From NCBI RefSeq assembly GCF_019039035.1, contig NZ_JAHNZT010000034.1, positions 27,052 to 91,051 on the forward strand: a stretch of DNA of 64,000 nt, read 5' to 3'. Below the pieces are notes generated by a model. It searched no databases, was not told where the DNA came from, and saw only the letters and a program-made list of their open reading frames with translations. The position numbers were made by a program, and so were the translations under genes. Each line of letters begins with the position of its first letter. Positions within the stretch are counted from its first letter, which is position 1. The stretch is from Citreicoccus inhibens. GTDB taxonomy: Bacteria > Myxococcota > Myxococcia > Myxococcales > Myxococcaceae. This document shows, in pieces, positions 24,542 to 33,262 of this stretch.

Positions 24542-25300
24542 CTACTGCTGGGCGGTCTGAGCGGAAGGGGCTTCGAAGTCCACGGAGGCCGTCCCGGGCG
24601 CTGGATTGCCCGCGGCGTCAAAGGCATCTACTCGCGCTCGGTAGCTGCGCCCATCCTCCAGCGCGAAGGCGCCACCGCAGGACTCGTGGCCCAGGAACGC
24701 GGCGTTGCCCTGCACCACGGGCAGCACGTAGGTCTGGGGCGCGATGCCGGCGCGGCGCGGCGTCAGCTTCACCACCAGATACGAGGGGCTCTCCTCGCGC
24801 AGGGCGAGGTTGAGCTTCACGAAGCGGGAGATGCCCTGGGCGGAGCGGCGGAAGAAGCCCTCGGACACGGCGGGCTTCTTCTGCCAGAGGGGTGGGCTCT
24901 TGTCCGGGCCCTTGCCCGTGAGCCACCCCGGCAGGCCCGAGCCCCGGCCGTTGAGCAGCGTGACGTTGGGCAACACGCTGTCCAGGTGCATCTCGTAGCG
25001 CTTGCCGGGCTGGAGCGGCTCGGAGGCCTGGAGGACGACGGTGACGCGGCCGAGGCTGCTCTCCCAGCCGCGCGTCACCTTCAGCTCCACCGAGTGGCCC
25101 GGCGCCGACAACCGCACGGTGCGCCCTGGCAGCGCGGAGACCGGCGAGCGCGCGGTGCCCACGCCTTCCAGCAGGAAGCGCGTGTTGGTGGGGACGACGG
25201 CGCCCGGAGTGGGGAACAGCTGCACACCGTCACCCAGACACTGGGCCGAGGCGGCCGGCGCCCACACGAGCGCGAGGAGGACGAGGAGGGCGCGAAGCAC
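24542..25300 (-). CDS. Exported hypothetical protein
   Basis: A 252-residue protein when started at GTG 25298-25300, which puts a clean signal peptide at the very N-terminus (LRALLVLLALVWAPAASAQ). An ATG at 25376-25378 with GAGGA four bases before it would add 26 residues and overlap the DUF3467 gene by 17 bases; this is the main alternative. The mature part is probably all-beta, with two Ig-like stretches (VQLFPTPGAVVPTNTRFLLE and YRARVDAFDAAGNPAPGTAS) and two cysteines. It sits between hemF and the DUF3467 gene on the same strand. Family not recognised. Confidence 0.7.
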   Translation of the reverse strand: MLRALLVLLALVWAPAASAQCLGDGVQLFPTPGAVVPTNTRFLLEGVGTARSPVSALPGRTVRLSAPGHSVELKVTRGWESSLGRVTVVLQASEPLQPGKRYEMHLDSVLPNVTLLNGRGSGLPGWLTGKGPDKSPPLWQKKPAVSEGFFRRSAQGISRFVKLNLALREESPSYLVVKLTPRRAGIAPQTYVLPVVQGNAAFLGHESCGGAFALEDGRSYRARVDAFDAAGNPAPGTASVDFEAPSAQTAQQ

Positions 25301-25361
25301 GGTGGACGCAGTCTGCGCCGCCCCCCGGCTCCAGGCAAAGCGCCCGCGTGGGGACACCACG

Positions 25362-25652
25362 TCAATGCACCGGGCCATCGTCCTCGCCCAGCACGATGGC
25401 GCCGAAGCGCGCCTCGTAGCGCTGGAGGTTGTCCTGCATGGCCAGCAGCAGGCGCTTCATGTGCTTGGGATTGGTGACGATGCGCGAGCGCACCCGAGCC
25501 TTGGCCTGCTGCGGCTGGACGAAGATGAAGTCCAGCACGAACTCGGTGTCGGTGTGGTTCACCAGCGCCATGTTGCAGTACTGGCCGTTGGCCACATCCT
25601 CGTCGATTTGTATCTGCAACGGCATGTCCGGGGGCTTCGAAGTGTCCGCCAT
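25362..25652 (-). CDS. DUF3467 domain-containing protein
   Basis: A 96-residue soluble protein that matches the DUF3467 pattern closely: LQIQIDEDVANGQYCNMALV, then FVLDFIFVQPQQAKARVRSR and IVTNPKHMKRLLLAMQDNLQ. The N- and C-termini are short and hydrophilic. The family is widespread in bacteria and has no established function. It is the first gene of the minus-strand group that runs to hemF and the pilin-like gene. Confidence 0.9.
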   Translation of the reverse strand: MADTSKPPDMPLQIQIDEDVANGQYCNMALVNHTDTEFVLDFIFVQPQQAKARVRSRIVTNPKHMKRLLLAMQDNLQRYEARFGAIVLGEDDGPVH

Positions 25653-25721
25653 GTGTCAGGCGGCATAGCGCCTGCGCGAGGCCATGGCCAGTGTCATGGG
25701 GTGAGCGCGCCCGCCCGAGCC

Positions 25722-26540
25722 ATGGACCCCGTCAAGACGGCCCCCTTCGACCTGGGGCGAGGCCCGGACGCGTGCCTGTTGTTGCATGGTTTCACCGGCA
25801 GCCCGTGGGACCTGCGGCCCCTGGGCGAGTCCCTGGCGACGCGGGGCATGCGCGTGGTGGCGCCTCGTCTCCCGGGCCACGGCACCACGCCCGAGGCGCT
25901 CCTGAACGTGACGCACCAGGACTGGCGAGACGCGGCGGATTCAGCGCTGGCCTCGCTGCGCGGGCACCGCCGCGTCTTCGTGGGCGGACTGTCCGTGGGC
26001 GCATTGCTGGCCTTGGGGCTCGCGGCGCGACATCCGGGGGTCGTGGAGGCCCTGGCCCTGGTGGCGCCCGCGGTGCGGTTTCGGGGGCCGCGCATGGCGG
26101 TCATCCGGCAGCTGGCGCGCACGCCGCTGTTGGCCTGGGCGAAGCCGTGGGCGGACAAGTCCGGCTCGGACATCTGCGACCCGGTGGCGCGCGAAGCAGC
26201 GCCCCACCTGCCCGCCTTTCCCGTGGCGCGCCTGCGCGATGTCTGCGCGCTGCAGGATGGCGTGGGGCCCGACGCCGCGCGCGTGCGCTGCCCCGTGCTC
26301 GTGGCCGTGGCCGAGCAGGACCACGTGGTGGACCCAGAAGGAGGGCGCTGGCTGGCGCGGCGGCTGACGGGCGCGCCCGAGGTGCGCCTCATCTCCTTCC
26401 GCGAGGGGTTCCACATCATCCCGCGCGACACCAGCGGCCCGCGGCTGTCCGACGAAGTGGGCACGTTCCTGGATGCGTGGCGCGACGCGGGGCTCAGCCC
26501 TTGGCCGGAAGAGGCGGCGCCAGACGCGCCACCGCCGTGA
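25722..26540 (+). CDS. Alpha/beta hydrolase (carboxylesterase/monoglyceride lipase-like)
   Basis: A 272-residue soluble hydrolase. The LLLHGFTGSPWDLRPLGESL oxyanion segment, the GGLSVGALLA nucleophile elbow (Ser), AVAEQDHVVDPEGGRW (Asp) and FREGFHIIPRDT (His) give a complete triad. The short lid and HGFTGS motif resemble bacterial Est30/YvaK-type carboxylesterases that act on medium-chain esters or monoglycerides. No signal peptide. The 3' end overlaps that of the convergent hybrid kinase gene by 47 bases. The upstream 69 bases are shared with the divergent DUF3467 gene. Confidence 0.88.
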   Translation: MDPVKTAPFDLGRGPDACLLLHGFTGSPWDLRPLGESLATRGMRVVAPRLPGHGTTPEALLNVTHQDWRDAADSALASLRGHRRVFVGGLSVGALLALGLAARHPGVVEALALVAPAVRFRGPRMAVIRQLARTPLLAWAKPWADKSGSDICDPVAREAAPHLPAFPVARLRDVCALQDGVGPDAARVRCPVLVAVAEQDHVVDPEGGRWLARRLTGAPEVRLISFREGFHIIPRDTSGPRLSDEVGTFLDAWRDAGLSPWPEEAAPDAPPP

Positions 26541-28593
26541 GCAGCTCCACCGCGTCCAGGGGCTTGGCCACGAAGGCGCTGAAGCCCGCGCGCAGGGCTC
26601 GGTCCCGGTCCTCGCGCCGCGCCAGCGCGGTGATGGCCAGCGCGGGCACGCCGCCCCCTGAGTCCCAGGGCAGCTCACGCAGGCGATACAGCAGCGCGTA
26701 GCCGTCATCGCCGGGCAACCCCACATCCGTCACCAGCACCGTGGGCGGCAAGCGGCGCACATGCTCCAAGGCCTCATGCACACTGGAGGCGAGCTGCACC
26801 TGCGCGCCCACCCGCGTGAGCAGCGCGGCCATGAGTTCGCGCGCGTCCGACTCGTCGTCCACCACCAACACACGCAGCCCCTCCAGCTCCGGGAACGGCG
26901 GCAGCACCAGGTCCGCCACGCCTTGCGCGCCGCGGCTGATGCCCGTGCGCGCCTGGGGCAACCACACGCTGAAGGCCGTGCCCTGCCCCTGGCCCTCGCT
27001 GGACACGGTGACGGTGCCGCCGTGCAGCTCCACCAGGTGGCGTACGATGGACAGCCCCAGGCCCAGTCCACCGTGGCGGCGGCTGACGCCCGTGTCCGCC
27101 TGGCGGAAGCGCTCGAAGAGGAACGGCATGAAGTCCGGCGGGATGCCTTCGCCGTTGTCGCGCACCACCACTTCGACCCCGCTCTCACGACGGCGGGCGG
27201 ACACCTCCACGCGTCCACCGGCGGGCGTGAACTTGATGGCGTTGGCGAGCAGGTTCCACACCACCTGCTGGAGTCGATCCGGGTCGCCCCACATGGGCAC
27301 GCCGTCCACGTCCACCAGCGACACCAGCTCCAGCTCTCGCGCGGCGGCGGCGGGGCGCACGGCGTCCAGCGCGGCCTCCACCACGTGCGCCATCTCCAGC
27401 GGCCCCATCTCCAGGCGCAGCCGCCCGCTGGCGATGCGGCTGATGTCCAGCAGGTCCTCGATGAGCTGGCGCTGCGCCCTCGCGTTGCGCTCGATGGCCT
27501 CCAGCGCGCGCGGCAGCTTCTCGTCCGTCAGCCGCCCCTGCCGCATCATCTGCGCCCAGCCGAGGATGGAGGTCAGCGGCGTGCGCAGCTCGTGCGACAC
27601 CATGGCGAGGAACTCGTCCTTGGCGCGGCTGGCGGCCTCAGCGGCGGCTCGGGCGGCGCGCTCCTCGTCGTAGAGTCGCGCGCGGTCCATGGCCTGGGCG
27701 CACTGGCGGCCCACCGTCATGAGGAAGGCCCGCTCGGAGGCATCGAAGACGCGCGCATCCGAGAACCCCAGCCCCAGCACGCCGAACGAGCGCCCTCCAC
27801 TCAACAGCGGGATGGCGGCCCAGGCGCCCGCGGCGCCCTGCTGCGCGACCGAGGCCACCAGCGGATAGCGCGTGGCCATCTCCTCCTGGGAACCGAGCAC
27901 CACCAGGTCGCCCGTGCGCGCCGCATCCATCATGGGCAACTTGTCGCGGGCGGAGACGCGCCGCCAGTTCTCCAGGCTGCCGCTGGGGTAGCCATGGGAG
28001 GCGGCCAGCTCGAAGGCATCGCCCTGCACGGGCACCATCACCACGCCCGCGATGGCGCCCAGCGCCAGGGCCCCATCGCGCGCGGCCACCTCCGCCACCT
28101 GCCCCGGGGTGAGGGACTCGGAGAGGGCGGCCGTCATCGCTTGGAGTCGCTCGGTGCGCCACGACGCGGTGGCCCACGCGGCGCGGCGGGTGTGAACCAA
28201 CTCCGTCACATCCACGGCGAAGGCCAGCACGCCCTCCACCTGTCCGTTCGCGTCTCGGCGCGGCAGGAGCGACAGGTTGAAGAACAGCTCCTCGTCCTCG
28301 GGGCACAGGCGCGCGGAGGCCTCGCGCAGGTGCAGCGGTTGGCCGGTGGCGAAGACGCGGTCCCACGCCTCGTACCAACCCTGTCCCTCCAGCTGCGGAC
28401 AGGCCTCGCGCAGCGTCACGCCCGGCGCGGCGCTTCGAGAGAGGAGCGCCAGCCGCGTGTCGCTGAGGAACTCGATGAGGTGCGTGGGGCCCCGATGCAA
28501 CGCGAAGAAGGCAGGCAGCTGCGCGAGCAGCTCCTGGATGCGCTCGCGCTCATCGACCGGCGACTGCCGCCGCCCGCCCTGGGCATCGTCCAC
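26494..28593 (-). CDS. Hybrid histidine kinase with PAS, GAF, kinase and receiver domains
   Basis: A 699-residue soluble protein that starts with GTG. Domains in order: PAS (about 25-155, ending GVLAFAVDVTELV), GAF (about 165-335, LSGGRSFGVLGLGFSD), HisKA (about 350-415, FLAMVSHELRTPLTSILGWA, with the phospho-acceptor His), HATPase (about 455-565, NLLANAIKFTPAG, RDNGEGIP, GLGLGLSIV), and a C-terminal receiver (about 580-695, VLVVDDESDARE, VTDVGLPGDDGY with the acceptor Asp, and AKPLD with the conserved Lys). No membrane segment is present, so it is a cytoplasmic sensor, as is common in myxobacteria. No partner regulator lies next to it. It overlaps the convergent hydrolase gene at the 3' end. 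Confidence 0.93.
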   Translation of the reverse strand: MDDAQGGRRQSPVDERERIQELLAQLPAFFALHRGPTHLIEFLSDTRLALLSRSAAPGVTLREACPQLEGQGWYEAWDRVFATGQPLHLREASARLCPEDEELFFNLSLLPRRDANGQVEGVLAFAVDVTELVHTRRAAWATASWRTERLQAMTAALSESLTPGQVAEVAARDGALALGAIAGVVMVPVQGDAFELAASHGYPSGSLENWRRVSARDKLPMMDAARTGDLVVLGSQEEMATRYPLVASVAQQGAAGAWAAIPLLSGGRSFGVLGLGFSDARVFDASERAFLMTVGRQCAQAMDRARLYDEERAARAAAEAASRAKDEFLAMVSHELRTPLTSILGWAQMMRQGRLTDEKLPRALEAIERNARAQRQLIEDLLDISRIASGRLRLEMGPLEMAHVVEAALDAVRPAAAARELELVSLVDVDGVPMWGDPDRLQQVVWNLLANAIKFTPAGGRVEVSARRRESGVEVVVRDNGEGIPPDFMPFLFERFRQADTGVSRRHGGLGLGLSIVRHLVELHGGTVTVSSEGQGQGTAFSVWLPQARTGISRGAQGVADLVLPPFPELEGLRVLVVDDESDARELMAALLTRVGAQVQLASSVHEALEHVRRLPPTVLVTDVGLPGDDGYALLYRLRELPWDSGGGVPALAITALARREDRDRALRAGFSAFVAKPLDAVELLTAVARLAPPLPAKG

Positions 28594-28781
28594 GCGTCCC
28601 TCCCGGTGCGGAGGCCTTCCCCTCCGCCATTAAACGCGGAGTGCACCGTGCCTGCACAAAAAGCACCCCTGGAAGGCAGCTGACTGTCGGCGGATGGGCT
28701 CTTTGCTCCAACTCGCGTCCGGAAACGGGCACCCTCCCGAGGCGACGCCGGGCGGTGCATCGGCTATGTCGGGAGCCCGGC

Positions 28782-29504
28782 ATGCCCTCTCCTTCCGAGC
28801 CCGCCCCTCTCGTCGAGCTGCGTGACGTCACCAAGTCCTATGAGGAGGGCGACTCCGTGAGAGAGGTTCTCGCGGGCGCGTCGCTCCACCTGAGAAGGGG
28901 TGAGTTCGTGGTGCTGCTCGGCCGCAGCGGCTCGGGCAAATCGACGCTGCTCAACCTCATCAGTGGAATCGACCTGCCCACGCGCGGCGAGGTGCGCGTG
29001 GAGGGCCGCGACCTGGGACGGATGAGCGAGCGGGAGCGCACCCTGCTTCGCCGCGAGCGCATGGGCTTCATCTTCCAGGCCTTCAACCTGCTGCCCACGC
29101 TGACGGTGGAGGAGAACGTGCGCCTGCCGCTGGAGTTGACCGGACGCACCGGCGCCTCGGCCCATGAGCGGGCCAGGACGCTGCTGGAGCACGTGGGGCT
29201 GGCGGGCCGCGCGGACAGCTTTCCGGACCGACTGTCGGGCGGTGAGCAACAGCGCGTGGCGGTGGCCCGAGCCCTGGCGCACGCCCCGCCGCTGCTGCTG
29301 GCGGACGAGCCCACCGGCAACCTCGACGAGAGCACCGGCAAGCGCGTGCTCGACTTGCTGGAGGGACTGACGCGCGAGGGACACGCCTGCGCGCTCGTCG
29401 TCACGCATGAACCCGGGCTGGTGGCGCGCGCGGACCGCGTGCTGACGATGGAGGCGGGACGTCTGGTGGAGCGGCCGGGCGGCGCGCGGCGGGAGCAACC
29501 ATGA
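28782..29504 (+). CDS. ABC transporter ATP-binding protein (LolD/MacB/AttE type)
   Basis: A 240-residue ATPase. Walker A GRSGSGKST, Q-loop FIFQAFNLLPTLTVEENV, signature LSGGEQQRVAVARALA, Walker B LLLADEPTGNLD and the H-loop His in VVTHEPG are all intact. The MGFIFQAFNLLPTLT form of the Q-loop is typical of the LolD/MacB/FtsE subclass that serves FtsX-type permeases. The upstream frame is open but not coding; ATG 28782 gives the usual N-terminus. It overlaps the permease gene by four bases (ATGA). Together with the AttH-like protein the trio matches the AttEFGH layout. Confidence 0.95.
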   Translation: MPSPSEPAPLVELRDVTKSYEEGDSVREVLAGASLHLRRGEFVVLLGRSGSGKSTLLNLISGIDLPTRGEVRVEGRDLGRMSERERTLLRRERMGFIFQAFNLLPTLTVEENVRLPLELTGRTGASAHERARTLLEHVGLAGRADSFPDRLSGGEQQRVAVARALAHAPPLLLADEPTGNLDESTGKRVLDLLEGLTREGHACALVVTHEPGLVARADRVLTMEAGRLVERPGGARREQP

Positions 29505-32038
29505 ACGCCTTGCTGCGGCGCGCGAGCCTGCGCCACCTGGGCAAGCACCCGTGGCTCACGGCGCTGTCCCTGCTGGGCATCGCGCTGGGCGTGGCCGTGG
29601 TGGTGTCCATCGACCTGGCGAGCGGCAGCGCGCTGAGCGCCTTCGAGCGCTCCACGGACCTGGTGGCGGGGCGGGCCACGCATCAGCTCGTGGGAGGGAC
29701 CTCCGGACTCCCCGAGGGCGTGTACACGGCGCTGCGCCTGCGCGCGGACGCGCCGCTCGCCGCGCCGGTGGTGGAAGGGACCGTGCAAGCGGACCTGGGT
29801 GACCGCCGCGCGCTCACCGTGCTGGGCGTGGACCCATTCGCGGAGGCCCCCTTCCGAGACTTCGCGAGCGGAGGCGCGGTGGGCAACGTGACCGGGCTCT
29901 TGACTCGGCCCGGCGCGGCGCTGTTGGGCGAGCGAGCCGCGCGGGCACTCGGCCTCGGCACCGGCGACACGTTGCCGGTGACGGTGGCGGGCACGCGCCG
30001 GGACCTGCACGTGGTGGCGCTGCTGGCGCCACGAGACGAGCGCGCGGCCCGGGCGCTGGAGTCGCTCGTGCTGATGGATGTGTCCTCGGCGCAGGAGCTG
30101 CTGGGCCAGGTGGGCCGGCTGTCGCGAATCGACCTGCGCCTGACGGATGGCGAGGCCGAGGCCCAGCGGTTGACGGCCACGCTGCCTCCCGGCGTGGAGC
30201 TGACGCGTCCCTCCGCGCGCGCGGGCACGGTGGAGCAGATGACGCGCGCGTTCCGCACCAACCTCACCGCGCTGTCCCTGCTGGCCCTCGTGGTGGGGAT
30301 GTTCCTCATCTACAACACGATGACGTTCTCGGTGGTGCAGCGGCGCGGGCAGCTCGGACGGCTTCGCGCCATGGGGCTCACGCGCGGCGAGCTGTTCGCG
30401 ATGGTGCTGGGCGAGGCCTCGGTGCTCGCGCTGGTGGGCACCACGGCCGGCATGCTGATGGGCGTGCTGATGGCGCGCGGGCTGCTGGGGCTCGTCACGC
30501 AAACCATCAACGACCTGTACTTCGTGGTCGACGCGCGACGGCTGACGCTCACGCCCTTCACGTTGGGAAAGGGCCTGGCCCTGGGCCTGGGCGCCACGCT
30601 GGCGGCGGCGCTGGTGCCCGCGTGGGAAGCGGCGCGCTCGACGCCCGTGACGACGATGCGGCGCTCCACGCTGGAGGACACCTCGCGGCGACGCGCGCCG
30701 GGGCTCGCGCTGCTGGGGCTGGGCGTGCTGGCCGTGGGCGTGGGGCTGCTCGCGTGGCCCACCCCGGCGCTGACTCCGGCCTATGCCGGACTGTTCGCGG
30801 TGCTGCTCGGCGCGTCGTTGGAGGTGCCGTGGGTGACGGAGAAGCTGACGACGGGCGCGGCGCGTCCGCTCGGCGCCCTCTTCGGTCCGCTGGGGCGCAT
30901 GGCGGCGCGCGGGGTGACGGCCAGCCTGTCTCGCACGGCGGTGGCGCTCGCGGCGCTGATGGTGGCGGTGGCCACCACGGTGGGCGTGGGCCTGATGGTG
31001 TCCAGCTTCCGCGGCACGGTGGAGTCGTGGCTGGAGGCCTCGCTGCAAGCCGATGTGTTCATCTCGCCGCCGTCGCTGGTCGCCCGGCGCGGAGATGCCA
31101 CGCTGCTGCCCGGCCTGGCCGAGCGCGTCCGCGCGACTCCCGGCGTCCAGACGAGCAGCAGCATCCGCGTGACGCAGGTGCGCGCCCAAGGCGTGCCCAC
31201 GGACCTGATGGCCATCGACTTCGCCGCGGGGCATCGGCCCTATCGGCTCAAGGAGGGAGACGCGGAGCGGGTGTGGCGCGAGCTGGACGCATCCGCCGAC
31301 GCCCTGCTCGTCTCCGAGCCCTTCGGCTTCCATCGCGGCGTCCACCTGGGCGACACCGTGACGCTGGCCACGGACCGCGGGCCGCACGCCTTCCACGTGG
31401 TGGGCGTGTACTTCGACTATGGCTCGGACGTGGGGACGCTGCTGATGCCCCGCGCCACGTACACGCGGTGGTTCGACGACCGAGGCGTCAGCGGTGTCGC
31501 GCTCTACGCGCAGCCCGGCCAGGACGTGGACGCGCTGGTGGCACGTGTTCGCGAGCGCGCGGCGGGCGCGCAAGCGCTCCAGGTGCGCGCCAATCGGGTG
31601 CTGCGGCAGACCTCCATGGAGGTGTTCGACCGGACCTTCACCATCACACAGGTGCTGCGCTTGCTGGCCATCGCCGTCGCCTTCGTCGGCGTGTTGAGCG
31701 CGCTCATGGCGCTGCAACTGGAGCGCGCGCGCGAGTACGCGGTGCTGCGCGCCATGGGACTCACGCCGGGACAGCTCTGGGGCATGGTGTCGTTGCAGAC
31801 GGGGCTGCTGGGTTTGCTGGCGGGCCTGTTCTCCGTGCCGCTGGGCGGCGCGCTGGCGTACGTGCTCGTGCATGTCATCAATCAGCGCTCCTTCGGGTGG
31901 ACGCTGCGGCTCACGGTTTCGCCGGGCGTGCTGTGGCAAGCGGTGGTGCTCGCGCTGGTGGCGGCGGCGCTGGCGGGCCTGTACCCGGCCTGGAAGATGG
32001 CGCGGGCGCGACCCGCGCTGGCGCTGCGAGAGGAGTAA
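29501..32038 (+). CDS. FtsX-type ABC transporter permease (AttF/AttG-like fusion)
   Basis: An 845-residue inner-membrane protein with two FtsX blocks: an N-terminal helix (HPWLTALSLLGIALGVAVVVSI), a periplasmic domain, and three helices around 250-390. A central pair of helices, a second periplasmic domain and three terminal helices (about 715-840, LLGLLAGLFSVPLGGALAYVLV) follow. It is therefore a single-chain version of a two-permease transporter. It is coupled to the ATPase gene by a four-base overlap and is followed three bases later by the AttH/CrtC-like gene. Substrates of this class are lipids, lipoproteins or peptides moved from the inner membrane; the exact one here is unknown. Confidence 0.92.
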   Translation: MNALLRRASLRHLGKHPWLTALSLLGIALGVAVVVSIDLASGSALSAFERSTDLVAGRATHQLVGGTSGLPEGVYTALRLRADAPLAAPVVEGTVQADLGDRRALTVLGVDPFAEAPFRDFASGGAVGNVTGLLTRPGAALLGERAARALGLGTGDTLPVTVAGTRRDLHVVALLAPRDERAARALESLVLMDVSSAQELLGQVGRLSRIDLRLTDGEAEAQRLTATLPPGVELTRPSARAGTVEQMTRAFRTNLTALSLLALVVGMFLIYNTMTFSVVQRRGQLGRLRAMGLTRGELFAMVLGEASVLALVGTTAGMLMGVLMARGLLGLVTQTINDLYFVVDARRLTLTPFTLGKGLALGLGATLAAALVPAWEAARSTPVTTMRRSTLEDTSRRRAPGLALLGLGVLAVGVGLLAWPTPALTPAYAGLFAVLLGASLEVPWVTEKLTTGAARPLGALFGPLGRMAARGVTASLSRTAVALAALMVAVATTVGVGLMVSSFRGTVESWLEASLQADVFISPPSLVARRGDATLLPGLAERVRATPGVQTSSSIRVTQVRAQGVPTDLMAIDFAAGHRPYRLKEGDAERVWRELDASADALLVSEPFGFHRGVHLGDTVTLATDRGPHAFHVVGVYFDYGSDVGTLLMPRATYTRWFDDRGVSGVALYAQPGQDVDALVARVRERAAGAQALQVRANRVLRQTSMEVFDRTFTITQVLRLLAIAVAFVGVLSALMALQLERAREYAVLRAMGLTPGQLWGMVSLQTGLLGLLAGLFSVPLGGALAYVLVHVINQRSFGWTLRLTVSPGVLWQAVVLALVAAALAGLYPAWKMARARPALALREE

Positions 32039-32041
32039 CGG

Positions 32042-33241
32042 GTGAGCCAGGGACGCGGACTCGTCATCGGGACATCGGGGGTGCTGGCGGCGCTCGCCGT
32101 GGCGGTGGTCCTCGTCACGCGCGAGCCAGCTGCCGGGGTGGCAGCGGGGCCCCGCGCGCTCACCGTGGCCGGGGTGTTGGGGGCCTCGGACGGTGGAGCG
32201 GACGGCTTCGCGCGGGCGCTCGAGCCCCGGCCCTTCCACTTTCCCGAGGACCACGGTCCCCATCCCGACTTCCGCGCCGAGTGGTGGTACTGGACCGGCA
32301 ACCTGGAGACCGCGGATGGGCGCGCGTTTGGCTATCAGTTCACCCTCTTCCGCAGCGCGCTCACGGCGCAGGCGCCCGCGCGAGGCTCGGCCTGGGGTTC
32401 GCGGCAGGTGTTCATGGGGCACTTCACGCTGACGGACGTGCGCGCGGGCCGCTTCCACGCCGCCGAGCGCTTCAGCCGAGCGGCCGTGGGATTGGCGGGC
32501 GCCACCGCGACGCCCTTCCATGTGTGGCTCCAGGATTGGGAGGTCCGCGGCGCGAGCGACATGGAGCCGTGGCCCATGTACCTGCGCGCCCAAGCGGACG
32601 GCGTGGCGCTGGCGTTGACGCTGGAGCCGGGCAAGCCCGCGGTCGCCCAGGGAGACCGGGGACTCAGCCAGAAGGGACCCGAGCAGGGCAACGCGTCCTA
32701 CTACTACTCGTTCCCGCGCATGCCCTCGCGAGGCACCGTGACGGTGGGGAGCGAGTCCTTCGCCGTGACGGGCGACAGCTGGATGGATCGCGAGTGGAGC
32801 ACCAGCGCGCTCGGCGCCGGACAGGTGGGCTGGGACTGGTTCTCGCTCCAGCTCTCCGACGGGAGCGAGCTGATGGAGTACCAGCTCCGGCGCGAGGACG
32901 GCACGGCGGATCCATACAGCGCGGGGCTGTGGATACCGCCCACGGGCGAGCCCGTGCGGCTCACGCGCGAGGACGTGAAGCTCGAGGTGCTGGACACGTG
33001 GCGCAGTCCGCGCGGCGCCACGTATCCCTCACGATGGCGCGTGCAGGTGCCCAAGCGGCGGCTCGACTTGACGGTGACGCCGAGGTTGGCCGACCAGGAG
33101 CTGGTGCTGAGCTTCCGCTACTGGGAGGGCGCGGTATCGCTGGAGGGCACGCGCGAGGGTCAGCCCGTGAAGGGACGCGGCTACGTGGAGCTCACCGGCT
33201 ACGCGGACGCGCGCGTGCCCGGAGACACCGCGTTGCGATAG
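32042..33241 (+). CDS. AttH/CrtC-like lipocalin-domain protein
   Basis: A 399-residue protein that starts with GTG at 32042, with an N-terminal hydrophobic segment (GLVIGTSGVLAALAVAVVLVT) that is a signal peptide or anchor. The body has the AttH/carotenoid 1,2-hydratase pattern: FHFPEDHGPHPDFRAEWWYW, TGNLETADGRAFGYQFTLFR, DSWMDREWST, WDWFSLQLSDGSELMEYQLR and GRGYVELTGYA. Despite the CrtC name of the family, members next to FtsX-type ABC genes are not carotenoid enzymes but probably lipid-binding exported partners. The WWYW and DREW motifs are strictly kept. It is the third gene of the operon. Confidence 0.9.
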   Translation: MSQGRGLVIGTSGVLAALAVAVVLVTREPAAGVAAGPRALTVAGVLGASDGGADGFARALEPRPFHFPEDHGPHPDFRAEWWYWTGNLETADGRAFGYQFTLFRSALTAQAPARGSAWGSRQVFMGHFTLTDVRAGRFHAAERFSRAAVGLAGATATPFHVWLQDWEVRGASDMEPWPMYLRAQADGVALALTLEPGKPAVAQGDRGLSQKGPEQGNASYYYSFPRMPSRGTVTVGSESFAVTGDSWMDREWSTSALGAGQVGWDWFSLQLSDGSELMEYQLRREDGTADPYSAGLWIPPTGEPVRLTREDVKLEVLDTWRSPRGATYPSRWRVQVPKRRLDLTVTPRLADQELVLSFRYWEGAVSLEGTREGQPVKGRGYVELTGYADARVPGDTALR

Positions 33242-33262
33242 TCCATCGCGAGAGGCCCCGCT

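Noticed and set aside
28838..32593. A 1251-codon open frame on the minus strand
   Set aside because: It is antisense to the AttE-like ATPase and the FtsX permease, which have intact family motifs. Its product is His/Arg/Gln/Ala-rich low complexity, typical of shadow frames in high-GC DNA.
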